From positions 1,054,001 to 1,118,000 of the forward strand of contig NZ_JALJZT010000002.1 of the NCBI RefSeq assembly GCF_024171405.1: a stretch of DNA of 64,000 nt, given 5' to 3'. The stretch is from Qipengyuania citrea. Lineage in GTDB: Bacteria > Pseudomonadota > Alphaproteobacteria > Sphingomonadales > Sphingomonadaceae. Shown piece by piece: positions 37,429-45,472 of the stretch (within the stretch, counting starts at the first letter, position 1; each line of letters starts with the position of its first letter). The notes under the pieces were generated by a model, which saw only the letters and a program-made list of their open reading frames with translations, made no database searches and was not told the DNA's origin. Position numbers and translations under genes: made by a program.

Positions 37429-39144
37429 CTATTCGAAGGGATCGCCCGCGGGCTGGCCGTCGATATAGACCCGCCGCCCGCTCCATTCGCGGATTTCGAC
37501 CTGCGATCCCGCGCGCTGATCCGGCGCGTCGAACTCCCCCCTGATCGCCGCTTCGCGGGCTGCCGTTACCGCTGCCGGATCGGCAGGCTGGGCAAGATCG
37601 AACTCTTCCCACGCGATGCGCCCATCCTCGACCAGGGCAACGCGGCGCCGCCCATTGTCGCCGGGCCCGGCATCCAGCACCACGCAGGGGTTGTCGCAGC
37701 GCCACGGCGAGGCGCGCACATGGCTTTCAACGTGGCGGCGCAGCGTCTCGTCCTCGAACTGCATCCGCAAATTCGCGAGCCGTTCGTTGCGCTCGGTGCC
37801 TCTCTCGACATCCCGATAGGTGCGGGCTTCCTGCGCGAGGGCGCCGGCGGCAAGCTCTGCCGTCTCGGCATCGTCACTCTTCGCGAGCCGCTCCAGGGCT
37901 TCACGCCCCGCATCGCCGAAGTCCCAGCGCAGCCCGTCGAAATCGAACTCGTCCACCGTGACCTCGCCCGCATCGAGCCGCGCAATCTGGTTCCTTGCCG
38001 AAATCGCGCCGAAATCGAACAGCGGCAGCGCGAGGATGAAGGCGAGCACGCAGGTCGCCACCGCGAGATGCATGTTGGCGCTGCGCACGCGCTCCATCCA
38101 CCCTGCCATGCGCCCGCGGATCGGTGCGGCGAAATAGGCGACGCCGTAGGCCACCGCGACCGCGACCGCGACGATGCCCCACAGCCGTTCGGGGCTGAGC
38201 CCGTATTCGGCAATCCGCGTGCCGGTCGAGATCGCCGCGAGCAGCGCCAGCGGGAAGATCGCCAGCGCCAGCACCAGCGAAGCCCAGCGCAGCGCGCGGT
38301 TGCCGCTGACCTCGTGGTCGGCATTGCGAATCACCGCATTGACCAGCACGAAGGCGACCACCGCCACCGAGAGCAGCAGCGGCGTGGGGCTTTCGGTCGC
38401 GTTCCACAGCACCGCTATGCCGCTCGCCAGCACGGCCAGCAGGAAGATCGCCAGCGCAGCCGCCAGCGGCACCGCGATGATCGAGAACACCAGCATCACC
38501 ACCGATTGCAGCGTGCCAATGACCTTCAACTGGTTGCGCAGCACGCCCAAGGCGGCGCCAAATGCCGCACCCGAGAAGGTCCAGCCGAACCATGGTTCGT
38601 CGACCACGTTCTCGACGATATCGATATCGATGGCCGAGAACAGCGCCGCCAGCAGCACCACCAGCAGCCAAGAAACACCGGTGAAGACAAGCGCCCCGGC
38701 GCCGCTGATGGCATCGGTCCAGACATGGAAGTGGGTCTGGTCATAGGCCGTCCGCCAGCGCAGCCGGTGGAACCCCGCCTGGAACAGCGGCAAGGCCAGC
38801 GTGATCGCGACCAGCCCCGCGGCAAGCCAGAAAGATTCGTCGGCATAGCGGTCCCCCGCAGCCGTGACGCGCCAGGCGATCCCCGCCATGACCAGCGCGA
38901 CCAGTCCGGCAAAGACCAGCGGCTCCTTCCAGCGGATGCGATCGACGGTAAAGGCCAGCGCCAGCGGACCAAAGGCAAATGCAGCGACCAGCGCGGCGCG
39001 CCACGGGGGCATGTTGTCCGCATTCCAGTCGGAGAACAGATGGACACAGAGCCCGGCGATGCCGAGCAGTGCCGCAAGAAGCCACGGGCGCAGCGGCCAG
39101 TCGGCATGGGTGGCGGGCGCGTGGGCCTGGGTCATCTCACTCAT
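37429..39144 (-). CDS. DUF4153-type polytopic membrane protein
   Basis: 571 residues. About ten hydrophobic helices span residues 20-390 (for example WLLAALLGIAGLCVHLFSDW and SWLLVVLLAALFSAIDIDIV). A soluble C-terminal part follows from about residue 400 (FDGLRWDFGDAGREALERLAKSDDAETAELAAGALAQEA), ending in EWSGRRVYIDGQPAGDPFE. The pattern fits the DUF4153 family, whose function is unknown. Alternative start ATGs lie at 39144 and 39135. It follows the FKBP gene by 24 bp and is probably cotranscribed. Confidence 0.8.
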   Translation of the reverse strand: MSEMTQAHAPATHADWPLRPWLLAALLGIAGLCVHLFSDWNADNMPPWRAALVAAFAFGPLALAFTVDRIRWKEPLVFAGLVALVMAGIAWRVTAAGDRYADESFWLAAGLVAITLALPLFQAGFHRLRWRTAYDQTHFHVWTDAISGAGALVFTGVSWLLVVLLAALFSAIDIDIVENVVDEPWFGWTFSGAAFGAALGVLRNQLKVIGTLQSVVMLVFSIIAVPLAAALAIFLLAVLASGIAVLWNATESPTPLLLSVAVVAFVLVNAVIRNADHEVSGNRALRWASLVLALAIFPLALLAAISTGTRIAEYGLSPERLWGIVAVAVAVAYGVAYFAAPIRGRMAGWMERVRSANMHLAVATCVLAFILALPLFDFGAISARNQIARLDAGEVTVDEFDFDGLRWDFGDAGREALERLAKSDDAETAELAAGALAQEARTYRDVERGTERNERLANLRMQFEDETLRRHVESHVRASPWRCDNPCVVLDAGPGDNGRRRVALVEDGRIAWEEFDLAQPADPAAVTAAREAAIRGEFDAPDQRAGSQVEIREWSGRRVYIDGQPAGDPFE

Positions 39145-39168
39145 ACGCCTCCCCCCTTTGTGGCTGGA

Positions 39169-39729
39169 TTACTGACCCGGTGGCGGCCCCGCCTGGCCTT
39201 CGGCGCCCTGCTCGCCCATCATCTGCTGCAGGGCAGCGGCGCGGGCCTGGAAATCGTCGCGGCTCATGAAATCGACCACTTCGACCTCGAACACCAGGTC
39301 GGCATTGGCCGGGATCGGCGAGCCCGGGGGCGGTTCGGCGCCATAGGCCTGATCGGCGGGAATCGTCAGCACGTAGCTGCCGCCCTTCTGCATCTGCTGC
39401 AGGCCCTCGATAAAGCCGTCGATGATCGCGCCTTCCTCGAGCAGCAGCGGATTGCCTTCGGGGAACAGGCCCGGCGGCACCGGCAGCGGCTGCGAGCGGT
39501 CGAATTCGGTCCCGTCGGCGAGCTTGCCGACATAATTGACGAACACCACGTCGCCGACCTGGGGCGAATCGCCTGCACCCGCGGTCACCGTCTCGACATC
39601 GAGCCCCTTGGGCATGGCGGCCCAGGCCAGACCGGCGCCGATGAGGACGGCGAGGATCACCCCGAGCCACAGCTTGGTCAGCGAGCCCTTGGCGACGGGC
39701 TGGAGGGGAACGCGGGTAATCTCGGTCAT
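39169..39729 (-). CDS. Membrane-anchored FKBP-type peptidyl-prolyl cis-trans isomerase
   Basis: 186 residues. An N-terminal helix (LWLGVILAVLIGAGLAWAAM) anchors a single FKBP domain at about residues 50-165: VFVNYVGKLADGTEFDRSQPLPVPPG, IIDGFIEGLQQMQKGGSYVLTIPADQAYG and DLVFEVEVVDF. It would catalyse prolyl isomerisation in the periplasm during protein folding. A short Gln/Pro-rich tail ends the protein. It lies downstream of rpsU behind a hairpin. Confidence 0.93.
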   Translation of the reverse strand: MTEITRVPLQPVAKGSLTKLWLGVILAVLIGAGLAWAAMPKGLDVETVTAGAGDSPQVGDVVFVNYVGKLADGTEFDRSQPLPVPPGLFPEGNPLLLEEGAIIDGFIEGLQQMQKGGSYVLTIPADQAYGAEPPPGSPIPANADLVFEVEVVDFMSRDDFQARAAALQQMMGEQGAEGQAGPPPGQ

Positions 39730-39753
39730 GGGTAATTCTTCCGGATACGCAAA

Positions 39754-39775
39754 GGGCGCGGATTGCTCCGCGCCC
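39754..39775 (-). terminator. Hairpin terminator after rpsU
   Basis: GGGCGCGGA-TTGC-TCCGCGCCC, a 9-bp perfect stem. On the minus strand it is followed by TTTGCG, a short U-run. It probably partially separates rpsU from the FKBP gene. Confidence 0.6.
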
Positions 39776-39807
39776 TCATGGCTTAGCTTCGATATCGCAT
39801 CAACGGC

Positions 39808-40014
39808 TTATTTGACGCCGTCGCGCTCCATCCGCTTACGCTCGAGCTTGCGCGCGCGGCGCACGGCAGCGGCCTTTTCGCGGGCGCGCTTCTCGCTCGG
39901 CTTCTCGTAGTGGCGGCGCAGCTTCATTTCGCGATACACACCTTCACGCTGCAGCTTCTTCTTGAGCGCGCGGAGGGCCTGGTCGACATTGTTATCGCGA
40001 ACCATGATCTGCAT
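39808..40014 (-). CDS. rpsU: 30S ribosomal protein S21
   Basis: 68 residues: [47 protein letters not shown] with a basic tail. This is the normal S21 sequence and length. S21 sits near the anti-Shine-Dalgarno end of 16S rRNA and helps initiation. A TTG three codons upstream (40023) is in frame, but the ATG at 40014 matches the family start. GAGG lies about 11 nt upstream, immediately after a leader hairpin at 40036-40051. Confidence 0.96.
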   Translation of the reverse strand: MQIMVRDNNVDQALRALKKKLQREGVYREMKLRRHYEKPSEKRAREKAAAVRRARKLERKRMERDGVK

Positions 40015-40035
40015 AAACTTCAATACCTCGACTTT

Positions 40036-40051
40036 GCGGGCCAGAGCCCGC
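40036..40051 (-). other. Leader hairpin just upstream of the rpsU ribosome site
   Basis: On the minus strand GCGGGC-TCTG-GCCCGC, a 6-bp perfect stem with TTTG/CAAAG flanks that could extend it with a bulge. It ends about 10 nt before the GAGG of rpsU. It could regulate translation of S21 or mark the promoter-proximal leader. Confidence 0.4.
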
Positions 40052-40234
40052 GCAAAAGCGGGGTATGCCTCCTTGAATAGGGTTTCGCTTGTTCAACGAA
40101 AAGCGCGCCGAATCCGTTCCGGACCGGCTCGAACGGAGGCGCACATACGGATTCTCGCGACTGAAAGCAAGTATTACTCGCTCGCTGCAGCATCGGGATG
40201 ACGAACGCGCAATTGGCGGCTAAGGGCAGCGGCA

Positions 40235-40645
40235 ATGTCCACCTTTACTCCATTTGTCGCCGCACTGCACGTCTTTGTCGGCGGCGGGTTCGGCGCAGTG
40301 CTGCGCTGGCAGCTCGGCCGCGCGATGACCGGCTGGCTTGGCGTGCCTATCGTCACCGCCTTTCCTTTCGCCACGCTCGCGGTCAATGCCGCGGGTAGCC
40401 TCGCCATGGGCCTGCTCGCCGGATGGCTGGCGCGCCACGGCGGCGGGGGCGGCGAACAATTGCGCCTGCTGCTGGGGGTCGGCCTGCTCGGCGGGTTCAC
40501 CACCTTCAGCGCGTTCAGCCTCGAAATGGTAATGCTGCTCGAACGCGGCAATTATCTTTTCGCCCTGCTCTACGGGATCCTGTCGATCGCTATGGGCATC
40601 ACCGGGCTGATGGTCGGGCTTGGCGTGATGAGGATGGCAGGATGA
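40235..40645 (+). CDS. crcB: Fluoride ion exporter CrcB/FluC
   Basis: A 136-residue protein with four membrane helices. It has GGGFGAVLRWQLGRA at the N-terminus, FPFATLAVNAAGSLAMGLL with the conserved Asn, and GGFTTFSAFSLEM, the fluoride-channel signature with the Phe box and TFS motif. It forms a dual-topology dimeric F- channel that keeps cytoplasmic fluoride low. I looked for a fluoride riboswitch upstream and did not find its conserved segments. The stop overlaps the next gene (ATGA). Confidence 0.95.
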   Translation: MSTFTPFVAALHVFVGGGFGAVLRWQLGRAMTGWLGVPIVTAFPFATLAVNAAGSLAMGLLAGWLARHGGGGGEQLRLLLGVGLLGGFTTFSAFSLEMVMLLERGNYLFALLYGILSIAMGITGLMVGLGVMRMAG

Positions 40646-41766
40646 AAACCTCCGACGAAGTACGCAGCTTCACCGTGGACGCCGACGATGACGGGATTCG
40701 CGTCGATCGCTGGTTCAAGCGGCACCTGCCGCAGGTCGGTTTCGGTACGGTCAGCAAATGGGCGCGCACCGGGCAGGTCCGCGTCGACGGCAAGCGGGTG
40801 AAGCCCGACGACCGGCTGGCCGAGGGGCAGCAGATCCGTGTGCCCCCGGGCGGCGATGCGCCGCATAAGCAGCCCAAGACCAAGCGCGAGCTCAAGCCCG
40901 CCGAGATCGAGCAGGCCGAGGCCATGCTGATCGAGCAGACCAAGAGCGCGCTGGTGATCAACAAGCCGCCGGGCCTTGCGACGCAGGGCGGGACCAACAC
41001 GTTCAACCATGTCGACGGTCTGCTCGACGCCTATGTCGAAGGCGAGGACGAACCGCGCCCGCGGCTGGTCCACCGGCTCGACAAGGATACCAGCGGCGTA
41101 TTGCTGGTGGCGCGCACGCCGGGCAGCGCGGCCTATTTCTCGAAGCGCTTTTCGGGCCGTTCGGCGAAAAAGATCTACTGGGCGCTGGTAATCGGCGTAC
41201 CCGATGTGAAGGAAGGCGTGATCGAGGCGCCGCTTGCCAAGCAGCCCGGATCGGGCGGCGAGAAAATGCATGTCGACCACGAGGGCGGCCAGCCGGCCAA
41301 GACCAAGTACCGGGTCGTCGATGCAGTGGGCAAGAAAGCCGCCTGGCTCGAACTGCAGCCGCTGACCGGTCGCACGCACCAGCTCCGCGTGCATTGCGCG
41401 GCGATGGACCACCCGATCGTCGGCGACGGCAAATATGGCGGCAAGGAAGCCTTCCTGACCGGCTCGATCAGCCGCAAGATGCACCTCCACGCGCGGCGGT
41501 TGATCATCGACAGCCCTGACGGCGGCAAGCTCGACGTGACTGCGGACCTGCCCGAACATTTCGCCGCTTCGATGGAGCAGCTCGGCTTCGATGTGAACCT
41601 GTCCGATGCCACCCCCATGCGCGACGATCCGCCGCCCAGGACTCGCGAGGAAAAGAAGCAGCAGGCGCGCCAGCATGCGAAGAACTATCGCAAGTCGCAG
41701 CGCTCGCCGCGGCGTGCGCGCGGTGCAGCGCCGACCAAGCCGAAGAAGCCCCGGGGCAAGGCCTGA
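40642..41766 (+). CDS. RluA-family rRNA pseudouridine synthase (RluC-like)
   Basis: 374 residues. An N-terminal S4 RNA-binding domain (GIRVDRWFKRHLPQVGFGTVSKWARTGQVRVDGKRV) precedes the catalytic domain with LVHRLDKDTSGVLLVARTP, where the Asp of HRLDKDTSG is the nucleophile, and the GRTHQLRVHC motif. It isomerises uridines in 23S rRNA, most likely the RluC sites, but the exact target cannot be told by eye. A basic, disordered C-terminal tail (KSQRSPRRARGAAPTKPKKP) is typical for the order. The start overlaps the crcB stop. The longer frame from 40423 is a read-through in the crcB region. Confidence 0.9.
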   Translation: MKTSDEVRSFTVDADDDGIRVDRWFKRHLPQVGFGTVSKWARTGQVRVDGKRVKPDDRLAEGQQIRVPPGGDAPHKQPKTKRELKPAEIEQAEAMLIEQTKSALVINKPPGLATQGGTNTFNHVDGLLDAYVEGEDEPRPRLVHRLDKDTSGVLLVARTPGSAAYFSKRFSGRSAKKIYWALVIGVPDVKEGVIEAPLAKQPGSGGEKMHVDHEGGQPAKTKYRVVDAVGKKAAWLELQPLTGRTHQLRVHCAAMDHPIVGDGKYGGKEAFLTGSISRKMHLHARRLIIDSPDGGKLDVTADLPEHFAASMEQLGFDVNLSDATPMRDDPPPRTREEKKQQARQHAKNYRKSQRSPRRARGAAPTKPKKPRGKA

Positions 41767-42365
41767 TGCATCCCAACCCGCTCTACCACGGTGACGATCG
41801 GCCAGCCATCGAAGCGATGATTGCCCAAATCGGCGTGGGGACCGTGTTCCTGCAGACCCCCGCCGGTCCGCGCGCGGCGCGCACCCCGCTCGTCATGGGC
41901 GGGCATAACCGCATTCACTTCCATCTGGCGAAAGCCAACGCGCTGTTCGAACATCTGGACGGGGCCAGCACGCTGGTCACCGTGGACGGGCCCGGCGGCT
42001 ATGTCTCACCGCGCTGGTATGCCGATCGCGATACGGTCCCGACATGGAACTATGTCGCGGTCGAGGCGGTCGGAACGGTGCGCCGGATGGCCGACGACGA
42101 GCTCGAAACCTTCCTCCATCGCCTGATCGCGCTGCAGGAAGACCGCCTGGGCGCGGACCGCTGGAACGCCGACGAAGCCAGCGAAACCGTGTGGCAGCGC
42201 CTGTTTACAGGGATCGCGGGTTTCGAACTCGCGGTCGAGGAATACCGCCCCACGATCAAGCTGTCGCAGGACAAGCCCGCCCCCGTTCGCGCGGCCATCG
42301 CTGCGGGCCTCGAAAGCGCAGGCAATCGCGACCTCGCGGCGGCAATGCGCGAGCTGCCCGCATGA
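41766..42365 (+). CDS. FMN-binding negative transcriptional regulator family protein (PaiB-like)
   Basis: 199 residues. It begins MHPNPLYHGDDRPAIEAMIAQ, then HFHLAKANALFEHLDGASTLVTVDGPGGYVSPRWYADRDTVPTWNYVAVEAVG, then GFELAVEEYRPTIKLSQDKP. These are the conserved blocks of the PaiB/FMN-binding split-barrel family. In Bacillus PaiB affects protease and sporulation genes; here binding of FMN is likely, but a regulatory role is only inherited from the family name. The start overlaps the upstream stop (TGATG). Confidence 0.9.
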   Translation: MHPNPLYHGDDRPAIEAMIAQIGVGTVFLQTPAGPRAARTPLVMGGHNRIHFHLAKANALFEHLDGASTLVTVDGPGGYVSPRWYADRDTVPTWNYVAVEAVGTVRRMADDELETFLHRLIALQEDRLGADRWNADEASETVWQRLFTGIAGFELAVEEYRPTIKLSQDKPAPVRAAIAAGLESAGNRDLAAAMRELPA

Positions 42366-43021
42366 GCCGCTTCGTCGTATTCGATTGCGATGGCACGCTG
42401 GTCGACGGGCAGGCGGCGATTTGCGAGACGATGGAGCTCGCTTTCGCCAATGCGGGTCTGGTCGCCCCCGAACGCAACAAGGTGCGCCGGATCGTCGGGC
42501 TCAGCCTGCCCTATGCGCTGCGTGAACTGGCCCCCGAGGCCAGCGACGACCAGCGTCACGCGGTGGTCGAAGCCTACAAGCTGGGCTATCGCGACCTGCG
42601 CCTGTCGGGTGCGCTGCGCGAGCCCCTGTTCGAGGGCATCGCCGCGCTGATCGACGAGCTCGACGCCGAAGGGCGGCTGCTGGGTGTCGCCACGGGCAAG
42701 AGCGACCGCGGGCTGCACGCCTGTCTCGACACGCATGGCATCAAGCACCGGTTCGTGTCCTTGCAGACCGCCGACCGCCATCCGTCCAAGCCGCATCCCG
42801 CCATGCTGGAAGCCGCGCTGGACGATGCAGGCGTGTCCCCGGGCGATGCAGTAATGATCGGCGATACCAGTTTCGATATGGAGATGGCGGTCGCGGCCGG
42901 CGTACGCGCGATCGGGGTGTCGTGGGGCTATCACGAACCGCAGGAACTGTTCAATACGGGCGCCAGCGCCGTCGCCGAAACCGCACAGCAATTGGGAGAT
43001 TTGATCCGTGGACCAGCATGA
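42362..43021 (+). CDS. HAD-superfamily phosphatase (phosphoglycolate-phosphatase-like)
   Basis: 219 residues. The HAD motifs are complete: FDCDGTLVDGQ (nucleophile Asp and acid/base Asp), VATGKSDRGL (motif II Thr), the conserved Lys of HPSKPHPAML, and VMIGDTSFDMEMAVAAG (motif IV). The helical cap between motifs I and II is of the C1 type used by Gph and pyrophosphatase-like members. The substrate is unknown; 2-phosphoglycolate is possible. The start overlaps the preceding stop (ATGA). The 3' end overlaps the next small gene by 14 bp. Confidence 0.9.
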   Translation: MSRFVVFDCDGTLVDGQAAICETMELAFANAGLVAPERNKVRRIVGLSLPYALRELAPEASDDQRHAVVEAYKLGYRDLRLSGALREPLFEGIAALIDELDAEGRLLGVATGKSDRGLHACLDTHGIKHRFVSLQTADRHPSKPHPAMLEAALDDAGVSPGDAVMIGDTSFDMEMAVAAGVRAIGVSWGYHEPQELFNTGASAVAETAQQLGDLIRGPA

Positions 43022-43217
43022 TCCGGCCAAGGCGCGCTTCCTGACGATCCAGGCCGTCCGCCTGTCGGGCGTGGCGCTGGCGGTGCTCGGCGCGCTGGTG
43101 CTGGGGAAGGTCCTGCCCCTGCCCGAATTCGTCGGCTACATCTTCCTCGCGCTGGGCGCGGTCGACGTATTCATCCTGCCGATCTTCCTCGCCAAGCGCT
43201 GGAGAAGCGGCGAGTGA
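43008..43217 (+). CDS. Small two-helix membrane protein
   Basis: 69 residues starting at a GTG inside the HAD gene. Two hydrophobic helices are separated by a short loop: SGVALAVLGALVLGKVLPL and VGYIFLALGAVDVFILPIFLA, with a short basic end (KRWRSGE). No known motif. It occurs between HAD and ATP12 genes, an arrangement I recall in related genomes. Its overlaps on both sides (14 bp with HAD, GTGA with ATP12) support real translation. Confidence 0.8.
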   Translation: MDQHDPAKARFLTIQAVRLSGVALAVLGALVLGKVLPLPEFVGYIFLALGAVDVFILPIFLAKRWRSGE

Positions 43218-43909
43218 AGCGGTTCTACAAGGACGTCAGTGTCGAGCGGAGTGCAGCGGGCTATCACGTCGCGCTCGACGGTCGCCCGGTCAAGACGCAG
43301 CGCGGCGGGAGCCAGATCGTCGGCTCGAAGGCGCTGGCCGAGGAACTCGCCGCCGAATGGGCGGGCCAGGGCGAGACGATCGACCCCGCGCGCTTCGCCT
43401 TTCGCGACATGGCCGATTATGCGCTCGATGTCGTGTCCGCCGACCGCGCGGGGATAGCCGCCAAGCTGCTGCGCTACGCGGAAACCGACACGCTCTGCTA
43501 TCGCGCCGATCCGGACGAGCCGCTGTGGCACCGCCAGCGCGAGGTTTGGGACCCGCTGGTCGATGCACTGGAAGCGCGCGAGGGTGTGACGCTCGAACGC
43601 GTCAGCGGCGTCGTCGCCCGCCCGCATCCGGCGGCAACGATGGAAACCCTCAAGGCGCGCATCGAAACCCACGACGACTTCACGCTCGCCGCGCTGGAGC
43701 AATTGACCGCGCTCGCCGCATCCTTGTGCATCGGCCTTGCCGCGCTGGATGACGATGCCGAGGGAGAAGCGCTGTGGGCCGCCGCCAATCTGGAAGAAGA
43801 CTGGCAGATCGAGCAATGGGGCGCGGATGAAGAAGCCGCTGCGCGCCGCGCGAAGCGGCTGGAGGCGTTTCTGAAGGCGATGGCCTTCGTGCGGCTGGCG
43901 CGCGCCTGA
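43214..43909 (+). CDS. ATP12-family chaperone for F1-ATPase assembly
   Basis: 231 residues: MKRFYKDVSVERSAAGYHVALDGRPVKTQ at the N-terminus (starting at a GTG), AAEWAGQGETIDPARFAFRDMADYALD, LLRYAETDTLCYRADPDEPLWHRQREVWDPL and ASLCIGLAALDDDAEGEALWAAANLEEDWQIEQWG. These are the conserved ATP12 blocks. ATP12 binds the F1 alpha subunit until it pairs with beta. It is shared by alphaproteobacteria and mitochondria. It is the last gene of the overlapping plus-strand run and is convergent with the Mla genes. Confidence 0.93.
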   Translation: MKRFYKDVSVERSAAGYHVALDGRPVKTQRGGSQIVGSKALAEELAAEWAGQGETIDPARFAFRDMADYALDVVSADRAGIAAKLLRYAETDTLCYRADPDEPLWHRQREVWDPLVDALEAREGVTLERVSGVVARPHPAATMETLKARIETHDDFTLAALEQLTALAASLCIGLAALDDDAEGEALWAAANLEEDWQIEQWGADEEAAARRAKRLEAFLKAMAFVRLARA

Positions 43910-43915
43910 ACCGGT

Positions 43916-44500
43916 CTAGCCGACCCAGTCGGCGATTTCTCCGGCCACCTGGTTGGCCGCCTGATTGAGCGCCGGACCGACGAAGGCGGTTTCGGGCGCG
44001 GTAACGGGGACGCGCGCTTCGAAGCGGCGCGTCATCGGCTCCGCGTCATTGGTGTTGCGCACCGCATCGAAGGTCACCACGGCTTCGCGCGTGCGCGCGT
44101 CATAGCCGAAAGCGCGCAGCGAGCCGTGCAGGCGATCGGTCGCGTTCACGCCCGGATCGGCACCATCGATGACCACGCGGCCAGTGCGCGAACGGATCGT
44201 TTCCGCGACCAATTGCCCGAACAGCCGCGCAGGCCGATCGACCCAGACGGCGTCCTGCAGATAGGCGAGCTGCGTATCAGTGACCTGCACCGGCACGCGG
44301 GTGACATCGAGGGCGCGGGTCGCTTCGAATTCGACCATGGCCAGCGCGGTGCCCTGCGCGGCAACCGCGCCGGCGCCCGCGGGTGCAGTCGCGGTGGGCG
44401 TCAGCGTCAGCAGGCTGTCGGGTGCTTCGCCGCCGAAGCTGAGGCAGCCACCGAGCAGCAGGACCGGGGCCAAGGCGGCAAGTGTGATGGTGCGTGTCAT
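43916..44500 (-). CDS. ABC-type transport auxiliary lipoprotein (PqiC/YmbA-like)
   Basis: 194 residues. A signal peptide with lipobox LLGGCLSFG is followed by a beta-rich domain: ALAMVEFEATRALDVTRVPVQVTDTQLAYLQDAVWVDRPARLFGQLVAETIRS, and a C-terminal half ending FVGPALNQAANQVAGEIADWVG. This is the lipoprotein that accompanies MCE-type lipid transporters and may bridge to the outer membrane. The start ATG is at 44498-44500, 11 bp after the mlaD-type gene. Confidence 0.87.
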   Translation of the reverse strand: MTRTITLAALAPVLLLGGCLSFGGEAPDSLLTLTPTATAPAGAGAVAAQGTALAMVEFEATRALDVTRVPVQVTDTQLAYLQDAVWVDRPARLFGQLVAETIRSRTGRVVIDGADPGVNATDRLHGSLRAFGYDARTREAVVTFDAVRNTNDAEPMTRRFEARVPVTAPETAFVGPALNQAANQVAGEIADWVG

Positions 44501-44511
44501 GCTCTGGCCCC

Positions 44512-45462
44512 TTACGGCTTGTAGTCGGGCAGCGGCTGGCTCGAAAGCAGCGCGCCCGCGCCCTTCTCGTCGATCGTCTCGGTCACGTCGCGCAGCGCCT
44601 TGCTGGTCGCGCGCAGGTCGCGCAGCGTCGCTTCGGCGGCGGGCAGCGTGCTTTCGGTCAGCTGCCGGGTGGCCGGGCGTGCTTCGTTGAGCGTGTCTTC
44701 GAGCGCCTTGGCCGCGCCGCTGGCGGATTCGAGCGTCGAGCGCAGGTCGCGTGCGATCGCTTCGCCTTCCTGGTTGAGGATGCGATCGGTCGAGGCGGTG
44801 ACCTTCTCGAACTGGTCGAGCGCTTCGCTTGCTTCGCGCAAGGTCACCTGCAGTTCGGCCATCGTACGTTCGAGCTGCGGCGCGGCGGCGGCAAAGCCCG
44901 CGCTGGCGGCATTGGTGTTGGCGAGGATCTGCGAGATTTCTTCCTGGTTGCGGTCGCTCAGCAGGACGGTCAGCCGCTCGGTCAGCGTGGCCAGCCGCTC
45001 GAGCAGCAGCGGCGCGCTGGCGAGCACGGCACCGAACCCGCCGCCGGTGGTGGGCGGAATGATCGGCACGCCTTCGGTGCAGGCGGTGGTCTCGCACGAA
45101 ATCGGCGGCGCCCCGCTGCGCGCGCCATCGAGCGTGATCGTCGACACGCCGGTGAAACTGCCCTGGATCGTCGCGGTGGTGCCGACCAGGATGGGCACGC
45201 TTTCCTTCACCTTGATCCGCACGCGGACGAATTCGGGGTCCTTGTCCCACAGCACGATTTCATTGACCTGCCCCACGGGCACGCCGGCGAAATCGACCGA
45301 GCTGCCATTGGCGAGACCGGCGACCGACTGCTTGAAGAAGATGTCGTATTCGTTCTGCGCCCCGCCGCCGAGGCGCGCGAGCCAGACGATGAACAGCGCG
45401 AGCGCGCCGAGGATCAGCAGCGTTACCGCACCGACCCAAACGTGATTTGCCCGCGTTTCCAT
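44512..45462 (-). CDS. MlaD-family MCE substrate-binding protein
   Basis: About 316 residues, starting METRANHVWVGAVTLLILGALALFIVWLARLGGG with one anchor helix. An MCE domain follows at about residues 40-115 (YDIFFKQSVAGLANGSSVDFAGVPVGQVNEIVLW; LVGTTATIQGSFTGVSTITLDG). A long helical tail with heptad character runs from 150 to the end (LLERLATLTERLTVLLSD; LRDLRATSKALRDVTETIDE). MCE proteins form hexameric rings that shuttle phospholipids across the periplasm. The upstream extended frame is not supported. It is 10 bp from the ATPase gene. Confidence 0.92.
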   Translation of the reverse strand: METRANHVWVGAVTLLILGALALFIVWLARLGGGAQNEYDIFFKQSVAGLANGSSVDFAGVPVGQVNEIVLWDKDPEFVRVRIKVKESVPILVGTTATIQGSFTGVSTITLDGARSGAPPISCETTACTEGVPIIPPTTGGGFGAVLASAPLLLERLATLTERLTVLLSDRNQEEISQILANTNAASAGFAAAAPQLERTMAELQVTLREASEALDQFEKVTASTDRILNQEGEAIARDLRSTLESASGAAKALEDTLNEARPATRQLTESTLPAAEATLRDLRATSKALRDVTETIDEKGAGALLSSQPLPDYKP

Positions 45463-45472
45463 TGGTTTCGCC

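Noticed and set aside
40054..40234. A fluoride riboswitch upstream of crcB
   Set aside because: I looked for the conserved GGNGATGG and AACCGC...CTGATG segments of the crcB motif. They are not present; only ordinary spacer sequence was seen.
43916..45250. A single 444-codon frame spanning the MCE and lipoprotein genes
   Set aside because: Its first half is an out-of-frame shadow of the MCE gene. The lipoprotein signal peptide begins at 44500.
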